From the NCBI RefSeq assembly GCF_000835495.1, contig NW_015622543.1:5878619-5942618 (forward strand): a DNA stretch of 64,000 nucleotides, in the 5' to 3' direction. Of this stretch, positions 9,689-23,200 are shown one piece after another; position 1 is the first letter of the stretch; each line of letters starts with the position of its first letter. Source of the stretch: Cladophialophora immunda. Its lineage: Eukaryota; Ascomycota; Eurotiomycetes; Chaetothyriales; Herpotrichiellaceae. The position numbers were made by a program, and so were the translations under genes. Below the pieces are notes generated by a model. The model did no database searches, had not been told where the DNA came from, and was given only the letters and a program-made list of their open reading frames with translations.

Positions 9689-11146
9689 CTAATGTCCGGC
9701 AGGTTTCTCCGGCGTCGTCCACGCCAAGGGCGCACTTGACGCCAGGATCCAGGTCGTCTTTCCGGTCGCCCTCGGCGACTCCCCCACAAACGTAGACGGG
9801 AACCCCGGGCTGAAGTCGGACTGGCTTTCCAGGTACTGGATCTGCTCGTCGGTCAACTTGATCGAGAGCGCCTTGATGTTGGCGTGCAGGTGCTCGACCT
9901 TGCGGCCGCCGACGATGGGGAAGACGTTGACCGTCTTCTGCATCACGTAGGCAAGGGCGATGACGCTGAGCGACTCGACCCCGTGCTCCTGGGCGACCTT
10001 CTCCAGCGCGGCCGACATCTTTTCCTGTTGAGGCGTCTGGCCGGCCGGGCCGAACATGTGGCGGAGGCCCTCGCCCTGTTTCTTGCGCTCTTCGATCTGC
10101 TTCTTGGTCTGGAACTTGCCTCCGCCGAGCACGTCCCACGGTGCCAGCGCCATGCCGAAGTGGCGCGCCATGGGGATGATCTCGCGCTCAAAGTCTCGCT
10201 GCATGACGTTCCACTGGCCTTGGTACACGCAGAACGGGGTCTTTCCCTGGGCCCGGGCGTACGTGTTCGCCGCCGAGACGATCCATGCGGGCGTGTCGGA
10301 GATTCCCAAATAGAGCACTTTGCCGGATTCCACGAGCAGATGGAGACTGTCCATCACTTCTTCGATGGAGGTTGTCCAATCCTGCTGATTTCAGCCTCCT
10401 CGGTTCTCGAAGCAAAGGAGGTCGAATGGAAAATCTCATAAGGGACGTTGTGACAAACTTACCCACCAATGAACGTACAGCAGGTCGATGTAATTGGTCT
10501 GCAGCTTCGCAAGAGAATCTCTGATCGAGAGGTGCAGACTCTTCCGAGAGTTTCCAGAGTAGTTGACCGTCTTGCCTTTGCCGAGCTCCCAACTTCGGTA
10601 GGGTGTCGTGTACCTTCGTGGAAAGGTGTCAGCGGCTTGTTCTTGTGATAGACGGTATGGGCAAAAGTCACATACTTGGTGGCAATGACCATGAGATCCC
10701 GATTCTTCTTCGCTGCCATCCACTCACCAATCCACTTCTCCGATTGTTCATCCTGATAGTTGTTCTAAACAGGGCGGCAAACATCCGGTCAATCGATCAG
10801 TTACAGAAACGCAGACACAGACCCGAGCAATTTTGGTCTCATTGAGGAGCTGGAGTGGACGTACAGCGGTGTCGATGAAGTTTCCACCGGCCTCGAAATA
10901 GGCATCCAGGAGTTTGAAGGATTGCTCTTTGTTCATGCTGCCCATGCCCTAAGAGACAGCAACATGGCTCGTTAGCCGTGCTCATGGCTGTAACCACAAA
11001 TGAGAACTCACCGGGCTCCAGGCATCTCCCAGGGACATAGCACCCAAACATAAGGGCGACACCCTGACGCCGGCGGTGGGAGACAGAACCCGATACCGAC
11101 CCAACTCGGTGGGTGGTTCTGGGGCGGGACCGAAGCGTTCAGTCAT
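9689..11146 (-). CDS. Aldo-keto reductase, aryl-alcohol dehydrogenase / NorB-like, 383 aa, five exons
   Basis: Exons are 11012-11146, 10865-10948, 10764-10676, 10613-10463 and 10381-9689, all with GT...AG introns; the sum is 384 codons including stop. The protein starts [20 protein letters not shown] and has the AKR barrel with its catalytic tetrad: D71 and Y76 (NFIDTANNYQ), K103 (VIATKYT) and H151 (YVHWW). [28 protein letters not shown] and [13 protein letters not shown] are typical of AKR9, the NADPH aryl-alcohol dehydrogenase group that includes norsolorinic-acid reductase-like enzymes. The third junction (AA/GTATGT...AAG/GTAC) is decided by the conserved KYT. Substrate is unknown; an aromatic aldehyde or ketone is expected. 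Convergent with the O-methyltransferase. Confidence 0.9.
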
Positions 11147-11947
11147 GGTTGCAGCGGACTGGGCCCTCTTTCTGAGCGTTTGGGGAGGGAGACTGGCTGG
11201 GATTTGGGGATTGATGCGAGCTACTAAGTTGCTGGACGGATGTCGATGGGCCAAGTAAGTGACAGACAAGAGGGCAACCGGTTGTTCTTATACGACTGAC
11301 CACCCTTCTCGACGTGACGAGGCGAGCACCACCAGACATCCAATCAATCGCAGGCCTCACCACAACGAACCTTCAGGCCTTCGAGCTCCCCCGGGATGGA
11401 GGCGGAAGCTCCCCTGTGCCATCTGCAAGGCACTGACGTTTTCCGATCATATCTCCATGTTTCCCGAGCATCTCTGCTGCATTAGCGAAATGCTCGAGAG
11501 CGAGAGACCCGCATGCTTAGACTTACGAGTAGTTACTCCCACAGCAAGCTGAAGTTTTGATCGGCTCTTGTCTAGCCCAAAGGTGTAAAGCTCTCTGCCG
11601 AGTCAGTCTCGCACGGGCACTCCGCTCTTTCGATGGACACCACCCTTCGCCATGCCGGGGTCCGCTTTGTGGGTGTGAGTGTGGCTTTGATTTGGGCTGG
11701 TCCACGGTCGGCCGAACGCGGCCAAGACGAGCCCAATGAATGTTGAGCTACTGTACGAGGTAGTGGTGGCGAGAGTCACGGGTGACATTTAGCCAAACGG
11801 GCAGAGAGAGATCGGTGGAATTAGCTGGAGATAAGAAAGACTGTGCAGAACTGATTCCATGATCAAATTACTGCGCACAGATACTCAGAGCTTGACCTTG
11901 TATAGCCCAACGCCGCCAGCACGTCTTTCGGATGAATGCGGTGATTG
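11147..11947. promoter_or_regulatory. Reductase upstream region and left flank of the transposon
   Basis: 801 bp with the reductase promoter next to 11146 and the transposon left end at 11948. No exon or RNA gene supported. Two overlapping ORFs of about 60 codons on opposite strands at 11523-11788 look like chance. Confidence 0.4.
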
Positions 11948-11992
11948 AGTCCACCACCCAGGCAATGCAACACCCTAGCGTTGCAACACGCG
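11948..11992 (+). repeat. Left terminal inverted repeat, 45 bp
   Basis: Begins AGTCCACCACCCAGG and contains two short direct copies of TTGCAAC/TGCAACAC-type sequence. It equals the reverse complement of 13740-13784 over all 45 positions; identity ends at base 46 (T versus A). Confidence 0.93.
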
Positions 11993-12069
11993 TTTTATTC
12001 CACCCCACCACCAGACCATCTCAATCAAACCAACTACCACTCAACCAATTCACCATTAATTACGCGTAA

Positions 12070-13702
12070 ATGGCCTCAAATCGAGAGATCAGAATCCAAC
12101 AGGCTATTCAAGACTTTGAAACACGCAAAATATCCCTCAATTCGCGCGGCTGCGGCCGCAAACGACGTCAACTACGCCACGTTAAGTCGCAGACTAAGAG
12201 GCACTCAATCGGCTACGCTCGCCCACGAACCACAGCAGTTATTGTCGAATATACAGGAGGAACTGTTAAAGAGATGGATACTTAATCTAGAGGCTCAAGG
12301 ACACGCGCCTAGCTATCCTGCTGTGCGAGTTCTCGTAGGGATAGTTAGCGAGTCGTCTGGCGGCCCCAGTCAGGTCGGACACAACTGGCTACCACGGTTT
12401 ATCCAGCGACATCCTGATATCCGTTCAAAGGTAGGCCGAAAGATCTCTGTTAAGCGCGTCAATTATACACTTCCTGAGCTACTTGAGGGGTGGTTTCGCG
12501 GTCTGCAATCGATTAAAGTACGATATTCGATCTTACCACAGAACACCTTCAATATGGACGAATCTGGACTGGCTCTAGGCGTTTGCAGCAATCAAATCGT
12601 TATTGGAACATCGGCTACTACTAGTAGTACGCAAAAATCGCCTGAGACGCGTGAATGGGCAACGCTGGTCGAGGGGGTCTCAGCCACTGGCAAGCGGATC
12701 AGGGCGCTAGTTATCTTCAAAGGTAAAGCGCTATAGACCACTTGGTTTGACGATTCCAGTCCTGACTATCTATATACAACCTCGCCAAATGGCTGGATAT
12801 CAAACGAGATCGGTCTGCGCTGGCTAGACCAGATATTCATTCCTCAAACGACGATAGAAGGCACTGCTCGCGGCGAGTATCGACTACTACTACTGGATGG
12901 CCATAAGAGTCACGCTACGCATGAATTTATGCGGAAATGCCACCAGAATAACATCGTTGTGTATTACCTTCTACCGCACTCAAGCCACGTCCTTCAGCCA
13001 CTTGATCTTACCTATTTTTCGCCTGTTAAGTCCCGTTATCGAGCGCAGATCGCTGATCTAGCTAGATTCGACGATGCAAGCCTAGTTAAGAAGACTAGGT
13101 TCCTACAGATCTATCAGAAGGCTAGCCAGGAAGGTCTCAGTGTCGCCAATATCAAGTCTGGCTGGAAGGCTAGTGGTATCTATCCATGGAATCCACGGAA
13201 TGCCATTCGATCTAGCCTAGTCCTTAAGGACGCCGCAACCGCTCAGATTACGCCACGAACACCGCCTTCTCGCAAGCGAAAAGCCTTCGAGGATAATGTC
13301 TATTCTACGCCAGTCAATAGGCGAATTTATGACGATTCAATGGATAGGGCTAGACAAGAGGAAACGATCTCAAGACCACTCCGCAGGTTCCTGAATAAGA
13401 CCGGCAAAGAACTCGATCGTTTACGGTGGAATAATCAACAGAAGGATCGGCAAATCGCTAGTCTAAAGGCTCAACTAGAGCGATCGAAGGCCCAGAGGTA
13501 AAAGGGTAAGGCAATTGATGCTAACGAGACCTTTGCTAGCTTCGAGAGTATACAGGCGGCCAAAGAGGCATTGGCCACGTTGGCGGCGACGACGATAGCG
13601 ACTAGGAGGACTAGGCAGTCTACAAACAACAGGAATAGCACCTCAAACGACCCAATTGCGGCGTTTATGAACGTGTTCCATGTCAACGATAGTGCTAGTT
13701 GA
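12070..13702 (+). pseudogene. Fot1/pogo-like DDE transposase, broken by one frameshift and two stops
   Basis: Reading begins MASNREIRIQQAIQDFE at 12070 and continues in the next frame from about 12131 (YPSIRAAAAANDVNYATLS); an A-run at 12127-12130 is one base too long for the two halves to join. TAG at 12734-12736 interrupts GKAL/TTWF and TAA at 13499-13501 interrupts AQR/KGKAID; the last in-frame stop is 13700-13702. Domains in order: psq-type helix-turn-helix, CENP-B-like helix-turn-helix (LLKRWILNLEAQGHAPSY), then the DDE core with NMDESGLALG, LLLLDGHKSHAT and HSSHVLQPLD, and a basic, coiled C-terminus. Both stops could come from CAG and CAA by C-to-T change at CpA, which is the signature of repeat-induced point mutation (inference). 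The upstream in-frame extension to 11945 is an artefact reading through the inverted repeat. Confidence 0.9.
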
Positions 13703-13739
13703 GTAATTGAGACTTGTTCTGTTGCAACAGTTGTAAAAT

Positions 13740-13784
13740 CGCGTGTTGCAACGCTAGGGTGTTGCATTGCCTGGGTGGTGGACT
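13740..13784 (-). repeat. Right terminal inverted repeat, 45 bp
   Basis: Ends ...GGTGGTGGACT and is the exact reverse complement of the left repeat at 11948-11992. Confidence 0.93.
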
Positions 13785-14739
13785 TATGTCTCATCTCGAG
13801 CAGAAAACGCGTAAGAGTAGATGGTCCATGGTTGCATTGGATGCTTGATTGGATTTTGGCTAACAAAAGTGCAATAGTGGCCTGGCGAGCCTGATCTAAC
13901 AACAGCCAGCGAAGACCTTTTCCCTCTGGGTCTCGTATGAAGAAAGCTCCGTCATCATCAAAGCACAAGCTCTCGAGTGTGGAATCAAGCCCTGGGCAGA
14001 AGCAAACTCCGGGAAGATGCACAGATGGTCTTTCGCAGTATTATTCTTCTCCCCCATTTGCCGTGGTAGAATATCCCCATCCATTTATTTCCCGTTGATT
14101 CCCAGGCTTTTCCTGTCGGCCTCCCATAAAAGCTCGTGATTGATTTTGGTGTCATGTCCATGTCGAAAAAGTCTATTGAATTCATCATGTCCCACAGGAT
14201 GTCGAAAGAGAGAGAAACCCGCAAATAACTTTTGGTTCTTTTGGTGAAAAACGAATCTCGTCAAAGGCCGGAAAGGTCAGTCCTTCCAGCCCCGCGGCCC
14301 CCATTCATGTCAGAGCCTTCTGATGAGTCTCATCATCCCATTGTTTCAAGCTTCGAGTTTGCGCCGTCACACTCTCTTTCGTCTCAAACCGACGCCGTGG
14401 TGTGAGTCTGGTGTTCGTCTGCACGTATCGTCCGTCCCTCTGTTCACATGAGGCAGTTCGACATGCTGAGGGGTATCTGGAAATCGATCCGGAAAAAAAG
14501 CCAACGCTATCTATCAGTGTATCATGCTGAGACCGATAATAAACAGTCGTCTCGAAGAAAATGCCGTGGCCGTCGTCGTCGTCACCGAAGAAGCAAGCCC
14601 ATGCTGAAGGAGCCTGCCCATTCGCTTTTGAGGGCAACCCCGGTCACTGTTCGAGAGTGCAAATGTTGAAGTAAAAAGAAAACTCCCCGTGTCGACAAGA
14701 GATGGAAAGGCCGCTCCACTAGAAAACGCCAGTAGCCGT
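13785..14739. other. Right flank of transposon and 3' side of DED1, no gene seen
   Basis: 955 bp. Short minus-strand ORFs (13896-14224) have no family features. Probably holds the long 3' UTR of the helicase gene plus ordinary intergenic DNA. Confidence 0.4.
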
Positions 14740-17339
<2,600 letters not shown>

Positions 17340-17973
17340 GGATCGAAAGGGTCAAACAGGTAGTTCGACGTCTGAAATAGTTTGACTGAGTGAAGAAAAG
17401 AGGCAGTTGTGATAATCGCTGCTCGAAAGGTGAAGTGAGGCTGTTGAGGCGTCTAATGTTTCAATCGCTGATGATTGCTTGGTCTTTCGTGTCCGGCAGA
17501 TAGAATGAGAGACACAGAACGCCTCTCCAAGTCTATCCGAAAGTGAAAACGAAAGACAGAAACAAGAAGGACCGTGGAATTGTCGGTTGTGGTTGTTGTG
17601 TGGATGAGAGGAGGTTGATGAAACGAGGTTTTGAAGGATGAAAAAGTCTTGAAAGCGCAGCCTAAAATTTTTAGGGAGCGGCGAGCAGGTGATCATGACA
17701 TGGGCCCGATCGGCCAGGCTAGAAGCTACTGGACAATGAATTAAAAACGCAGTTTGCCAAGAGCGAGCCTATGCCGTATTGGTGCACCGCAATTGCCACC
17801 AAGGAGCAGGAGATTTCGCTATTATCACCAAAAGATAGACGGTAATGTACTCCGTGGATTCCTGGTATCTATGCCAATTGACCGTCTACTGACGCGGAAC
17901 ACACACCAAGGGATCCCTGCAGACAGAATTGACAATTGAACCAAAGGCCAACTCTATCCTCTACAATATCTAC
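17340..17973. promoter_or_regulatory. DED1 promoter side and 3' flank of cyclophilin B
   Basis: 634 bp between the likely first DED1 exon and the end of the longer cyclophilin frame. No gene supported. Confidence 0.4.
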
Positions 17974-19080
17974 TTACGCCATGCTTTTATCGTCCAACTT
18001 TTGGGATGGGGATCTGCGTCTCTTCACGATGACCACAACAATCAGCATGATCACAAGAAAGAACACTGCCTTCTGCATATATGCCTGGGTAACGAGGTCT
18101 TCCACAGGACTAGAAGACTCCCCAATTGCGGACAATCCCTGGGGCAGTGCTTCATTCTCATCCTCCGCTGATGGCAATTTTGTCCCCGGTTCACCGTCCA
18201 CATCATCGTCATCCATATACTCGGGATGCACGTTCGAATAGATGGGTTGTTCTGTCAGATGTGTCTTAGCCCTTCTTCAGAGATTTGTAGTAATCCGAGA
18301 GCAGTACCTGCCCTCAAATCCTAAAGTTCGTTATGAATACCTTCGGGCGGCACAGGCAGCTCTCCGCTCTTGACGATCTTGACCGGTTTGGCTGGACGGT
18401 CACCCGAGCCCTTGGGTACGTTTTCAATCTGCTCGACAACATCATATCCCTCGAGCACCTCTCCGAACACGACATGACGGCCATCGAGCCAGCTACACAC
18501 TGTTAGCCAACGATGTCGGACGTACACGAAGCCTAGGGTAAGTATACCTTGTAACAACGGTGGTAATGAAGAATTGTGACCCATTTGTGTCCTTGCCTGC
18601 ATTGGCCATGCTTAACAGGCCCTTCTTCGTGTGCTTCAACTTGAAGTTCTCGTCTTCAAACCTGTCGCCGTAGATTGACTTGCCGCCAGTACCGTCTCCT
18701 TTTGTGAAGTCACCGCCCTGAATCATGAACTGTTTGATAACGCGGTGGAAGGATGATCCTTCATAACCGAATCCCTTTTCGCCAGTGGCCAATGCTCGGA
18801 AGTTCTCTGCGGTCTGCGCATGGCGAGGAAACTGTTAGCCAGCAGTAATGGAGACAATTGGGTATTACAGCAGCATTACCTTGGGCACGGTTTTGCCATA
18901 GAGACCCATGACAATGCGACCTAGCGGTTGACCATCGTGCTCGATATCGAAGTAGACCTTGTGGGTGATCTTAGGACCTTTTGCTGCCTGTGCTGTCTGT
19001 CCCATGAACAAGAAGGTAGCGGTCAAAATGACCATCAGCGAAATGACAATCCGCTGAATATTAGCCATCTCGAGCCACAT
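17974..19080 (-). CDS. Cyclophilin B, secretory-pathway peptidyl-prolyl isomerase, membrane-anchored isoform, 298 aa
   Basis: Exons 18880-19080, 18548-18813, 18341-18492 and 17974-18251. Residues 1-31 are a signal peptide (core [18 protein letters not shown]; cleavage likely near QAA). The cyclophilin barrel carries the catalytic and cyclosporin-binding residues: [56 protein letters not shown]. Splicing the last intron (GTATTC donor, GCTAAG/CTGACAG end) joins PPE to an acidic linker ([13 protein letters not shown]) and a transmembrane helix [15 protein letters not shown] followed by KRRR, giving an ER-membrane protein with the isomerase in the lumen. If this intron is retained the protein ends in HNEL instead (separate entry). 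The alternative start at M5 (19068) is equally possible. The promoter is shared divergently with mitochondrial uS13. Confidence 0.85.
18321..18340 (-). other. Alternative 3' end of cyclophilin B: intron retention gives soluble HNEL form, 212 aa
   Basis: Reading straight on from exon 3 through the donor gives PPEGIHNEL then TAG at 18321-18323. HNEL is one residue from HDEL and resembles the HEEL/HDEL ends that retrieve lumenal ER proteins. So the same gene can encode a soluble, retrieved form (intron kept) and a membrane-anchored form (89-nt intron 18252-18340 removed). The donor GTATTC is weak, which would suit partial splicing. The relative use of the two is not visible from DNA. Confidence 0.6.
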
Positions 19081-19370
19081 TGAACTATGAGAGTTGAGCG
19101 ATGGAGAAATGGACTGAGAAGGAAGAAGTCTCAACGGACTGAGAGGCTGTAGCTGACTGATGACAGGGTTGGATGTTTCAGACAACCCTTTCAATGGGGG
19201 GCTTCGAAGGGTCCAGCTGCGGCACCCAGAATACCCTAGTCTAAAAGCGGCGGCAAGGCTGAACTGTCGCAACTTTAGTAGACAAATCTCATTTCATCGA
19301 GACAGTCAAAAATACTAAGCCACCGTTAACAATAACGACAGAAGCAAACGGCAGGAGAGGAGGAGCAGAG
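19081..19370. promoter_or_regulatory. Short bidirectional promoter, cyclophilin B / uS13m
   Basis: Only 290 bp separates the two divergent start codons, so 5' leaders and both core promoters must share it. No obvious TATA box; an ER protein and a mitochondrial ribosomal protein would be driven from one nucleosome-free region (inference). Confidence 0.5.
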
Positions 19371-19851
19371 ATGGTAAATATTTCTGAACACTGCCCTGCC
19401 AGCCGGCAATACTGACGAGGGGTCTATTAGGTCTTCATTCTGGGGGTCAATTTCCCGGAACACCGTTTTGTATGGGTATGTGACTACATTTCATTGTTGA
19501 AAGCTTTACGTCCACATTACAGTTTGTCTGATTTGCTCTCAGAGGTCGCTCGAAACGTTTTTTGGCATCGGACCTGCCACGCGCGCCCGCATTATGTCGC
19601 GTTTCCACCTACACAATACCATCAAAGTCGGCGAGCTCACGCAGAACCAAGTCCTCGACCTGACCGCTCACTTGGACTCCATGAAGATCGAAAACCACTT
19701 GAGGCGGCAAGTGCAGCAGGATATCACAAGACTCAGAGATACCGGGACATACAGGGGACGCAGACACGCGATGAACCTGCCAGTGAGGGGACAGAACACG
19801 AGGAGTCAGATCAAAACGGCACGAAAACTTAACAGGGCGGAGCGATATTAG
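19371..19851 (+). CDS. SWS2: Mitochondrial small-subunit ribosomal protein uS13 (SWS2), 118 aa, start codon alone on exon 1
   Basis: Coding exons: 19371-19373 (ATG only), 19431-19475 and 19543-19851. Exon 1 reads ATG/GTAAAT, with ATACTGAC branch and TATTAG acceptor; exon 2 encodes VFILGVNFPEHRFVW, followed by GTATGT and a TGCTCTCAG acceptor. The sum is 119 codons, the normal length of uS13m. Family landmarks: VFI-GVNFPEH start, FFGIGPATRARIMSRFHLHN helix-two-turn-helix, RGRRHAMNLPVRGQNTRSQ and a basic KTARKLNRAER end. uS13 sits in the head of the 37S mitoribosomal subunit and contacts tRNA and the 54S bridge. Without exons 1 and 2 the largest ORF (from 19594) would lack the conserved N-terminus, which supports the split start. 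Confidence 0.88.
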
Positions 19852-20251
19852 ACAGGCTCTTGTCACTTTGTACGAGACTATCCATGCGCAAAGCATACAT
19901 GGGAAGAAGTTCTTGCATAGCACAGCATTCTGCAGGCTCCGGATTCTAAACCACCAGGAGGACAGCCTGCTTTTGAAGCTTCGACATATACCCCCACGGA
20001 ACATTGGGGACCGGGTTGAATTGCCCTGGCTTCAACATTCAGATGAGCAAAACCTTGAAAGCTCTATAGACATGGTGGCAATCATATTGCGCGAGACGCT
20101 GAGACTTAGCGCAGGTAAAGGGGAAGAAGAGGCCGGGCAAAATCTCAGGGAAAACTTGAAAACTAAAATATGTATCATCTATTCTGGTCTTCAGAGAATG
20201 CTAGGGAGCCTAAAGGTCTCCTTTGGGCCCGCAAATAGTTCGTTGACCCTC
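19852..20251. other. Convergent 3' flanks, uS13m and cation-chloride cotransporter
   Basis: 400 bp. An open frame at 19868-20257 on the plus strand has no ATG-proximal family features and extends into the cotransporter's stop; I treat it as chance. Confidence 0.4.
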
Positions 20252-23200
20252 TCATAAATTCGTAGTGACGGTCATGCTGTTGCTATGCACCAGCAACGTC
20301 GGTGGCAGTCCACCAGCCAGCACCTCCAAATCACTGATATACCCAAGGCTATCAGTCTCGCTACGATATGTTCCTTCCACCGGTGCCGGTAATGTGGTGA
20401 AGATGACGGCCGTGTCATCACTATTCTGTGATATCAGTTCATTCAAGATCAGATGTTGTGCTCGGCTCGGTAGGTCGTTGAATGACAACGGTATCGAGGC
20501 CGTTGTAGGAAAGCCAGAAGCTGACGGTTGGGGAGCAGTGCTATCCTCTCTTGTCCGTTGGTAAATTGATCGTCCTGCCGCCTGGATGGTCTCTTCATCC
20601 TTTTGTCGCCGTGGGTGCGGATGGTCGGCGAACATGATTGATGGACCGGCTCCTTCGTCACTGGGCACCTTGGTTAAAGGGATAGACTCGGATGTGAAAT
20701 TTGGTGAAGGTGCTCGAGATCTTTGTGATGAGGCTGTAATTTCAAGACTTGAGTTGAGCGACGGTACGCCAGAGTCCGACCCGGCAGCTCTGCGGCCTCG
20801 ATCGACAGCCTCGTCACCTGAAGGGGGAATACCTTCATCGAATTGCAATTCCGGCTCAGCGGAAAAAGCGTGTTCCGTCCTCGGAGCTTCTTCCCTTTGC
20901 CTTTTGCGACTCGACTTTTTTGAGCTCGCCCGGCTACTCTTCTTGGACGATGAGGATTTGGTTTTGAGAGCAGACCTCAGACTTCCAGCGGATTCGTGTA
21001 TCTGGTCTCCGCCCTCGTCTGATAAACTGGCATCAGATTCTTCATCATCTGACATCTCCTCTTCCTCGCCATCTTCTTCGTCATCGTCCTCGGAATCAGA
21101 GCGTTCAGAGTCACTTGGATGAGATGCATGGCGGCTGAGCATGTCGTCGTCTATGCGTGAAGTTCTCATAGAAAGACTCACCCCAAGACTGGACAAATTG
21201 CCAAATGACGATCTCTTTCTTGGATGCGTCAATATCCTGCGCAGACCATCCATCCGAACGAAAGCACTGTCTCTTCTGCTCGGCAGGGACGAGTTTGGCC
21301 ACATGAAATCATCAGCCATCGAAAGGGCATCCACGGCACTAACATCGCCAGACCTGGACTTGCCTCGGAGTTTGAGAAGGTCTTGCCACCATGCCTCGTC
21401 CTCCAGGACTTTGTTGACTTGGTCTTGCGTCTCGTCATCGACATCTTGCCCATTGACGATACAGTTGTAGGATTTGATGGTGCCACAAGCCAGCCAGAAC
21501 ACAAGAACCTCGGCCCTGATCCGTAGGTTTGCTAAGAGGGACGTGACCCGGGCTCTTTCCTCTTCCACATCAGCCTCGTATTCAACGAAGACGGCGACTC
21601 GAAGGTTGTAGGATCGCTTCCACGACGGCACAGTGTTGAGAATGCACCCAAGCTGCAGGATGAGGGTATAGGTGTCGAAATTCGTGGTTGTGACATTCTG
21701 CGGTTGACCATCGGCTTCAGATGTAAGTTCCGCGGACATCTGGATGGGCCAGAGGTCGATGTATTTCTTTGTGACAGTAGCTTTCGCTTTAGGAAGTTCC
21801 AGGTCGGCAAAACCTATTGCTACAGCAACGTTGGTCCGCAGCTTGAGGATCATATCTTCCAAAACCATGACATAGCTCTGGATATCTGTTCTCTTTTCCA
21901 CATAGCACACATCGGTAGGCAATTCGCCTCGGACCTGGCTTCTGCTGGTACGACGACGTCTAACCGATCCGGCTTTTCGTTCTGGAGGCGGGCTCGGTAC
22001 GTCGACTAAGGGTTGCTCGGATCTGAACTGTTGTAAATTGTAGAAGCCGAAGACGACAATGTTAGGGCGCATGCCCCCCAACCCAGCGGAGAGAAAGACA
22101 TTTCTAGCCCCCCATTCAATGGAAGGCGAAATTGCCACATTGACAAAAGCCTTGATTTTGGAGATATCGATAAACTTGTTCCAAGCTGCTTGCTGACGAC
22201 GTGCTTCGGGCACGGAGGCGCCAAAGTTCTGCGTAACAATGACATGGCCGATGATGAACAAGGCGCCTTTCTTAAGCGAGTTACAGAAGTGAATGAGTTT
22301 GTAACTCCTTCTAGGGTCATTAACGAGTAGAAGGATCTGCGGGCGCCAAAATTTGACATGCTCGTTCCTGAGTCTCAGGAGATACTTTCGGACTTGGTGA
22401 TAGATGAGGACTTCTGAAATTGAGCCCCAAGGCTTTGGCGGAGTCGTGTAGTGGATCATTATGATGAGGATGAGAAGAAGACAAACCGACCCAGACGCTG
22501 AAATTCCATCGACAAAGAACATGCTGCCGACGCTGAGAAGTGCCCCAGAGGCCGCCGTCCACCAGTTGAAATACGAAAACGAAGGCCGAAAGTTTGGCGC
22601 AGAACCAATCTTCAACAGGAACGTGGCCACGTTCAGAGCGAAAAAAGTCCTGCAAAAGTCATCAGTACCATCCTGGAACCAGTCGGTAGCAACACTTACA
22701 TTAGGTAAGTCATTGTAATCAGCGAAGCAATTTGGTTGATGTCGAGAAGGAGCACCAGCTGAGTGACTGCGAAGGTGCAAAGGATGGCATAAATTGGCTC
22801 ATCCTTCTTCTTCGTCCCTTGTCCAAATATAGAGAGCCCCGGAACCACTCTATCTCTGGCAATGGCTTGTAGTTGCTTGGCTGGTCCGATGATGCCCATT
22901 AAAACGGAGAAGAACGTCGATGCCAACTCTCCGGCCAGAATTAATATCCCTGATATGCTGGCGTCCTGCACGACGTTGATGTTTCGGTAGAAGGATTCCC
23001 TGGTGATGCTCGCAGCCATAGCTACAACCACCAAGGTGTATGCGACGAAGGTTAAGGCCAATCCACCAAGTGTACCCCGGGGGATAGACACACTAGGATT
23101 CTTCAGATCGCCTGACATGCTCGCTCCTGCGAGGATGCCTCCAGTTGCGGGGAATAAAATGCCAAAAAGATCTTGATAGTTCTCCTTACCCTTCAGCTCG

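Larger units (their letters stand above)
11948..13784 (+). mobile_element. Tc1/mariner-superfamily (Fot1/pogo-like) DNA transposon, 1.84 kb, near-complete but inactivated
   Basis: The element is bounded by 45-bp terminal inverted repeats at 11948-11992 and 13740-13784 that match base for base. It carries one transposase reading direction with helix-turn-helix and DDE domains. Total length of 1837 bp fits Fot1-type elements. The right end is followed by TA (13785-13786) while the left end is preceded by TG (11946-11947), so the expected TA target duplication is imperfect by one transition. The transposase is interrupted (see the pseudogene), so this copy cannot make an intact enzyme, though its perfect ends could still be recognised in trans. 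Confidence 0.9.

Noticed and set aside
11945..12069. In-frame N-terminal extension of the transposase through the left inverted repeat
   Set aside because: Begins before the element's boundary and reads the repeat as protein; the family-like start MASNREIRIQQAI at 12070 is in another frame, which shows a frameshift instead.
7790..14739. Complete secondary-metabolite gene cluster
   Set aside because: Only tailoring-type enzymes are present; no core synthase, transporter or cluster regulator between 6.3 and 14.7 kb.
19868..20257. 129-codon plus-strand ORF between uS13m and the cotransporter
   Set aside because: No domain or composition sign of coding, lies in two convergent 3' flanks.
20586..21122. 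178-codon Ser/acidic plus-strand ORF
   Set aside because: Antisense of the cotransporter's low-complexity Ser/acidic insert.
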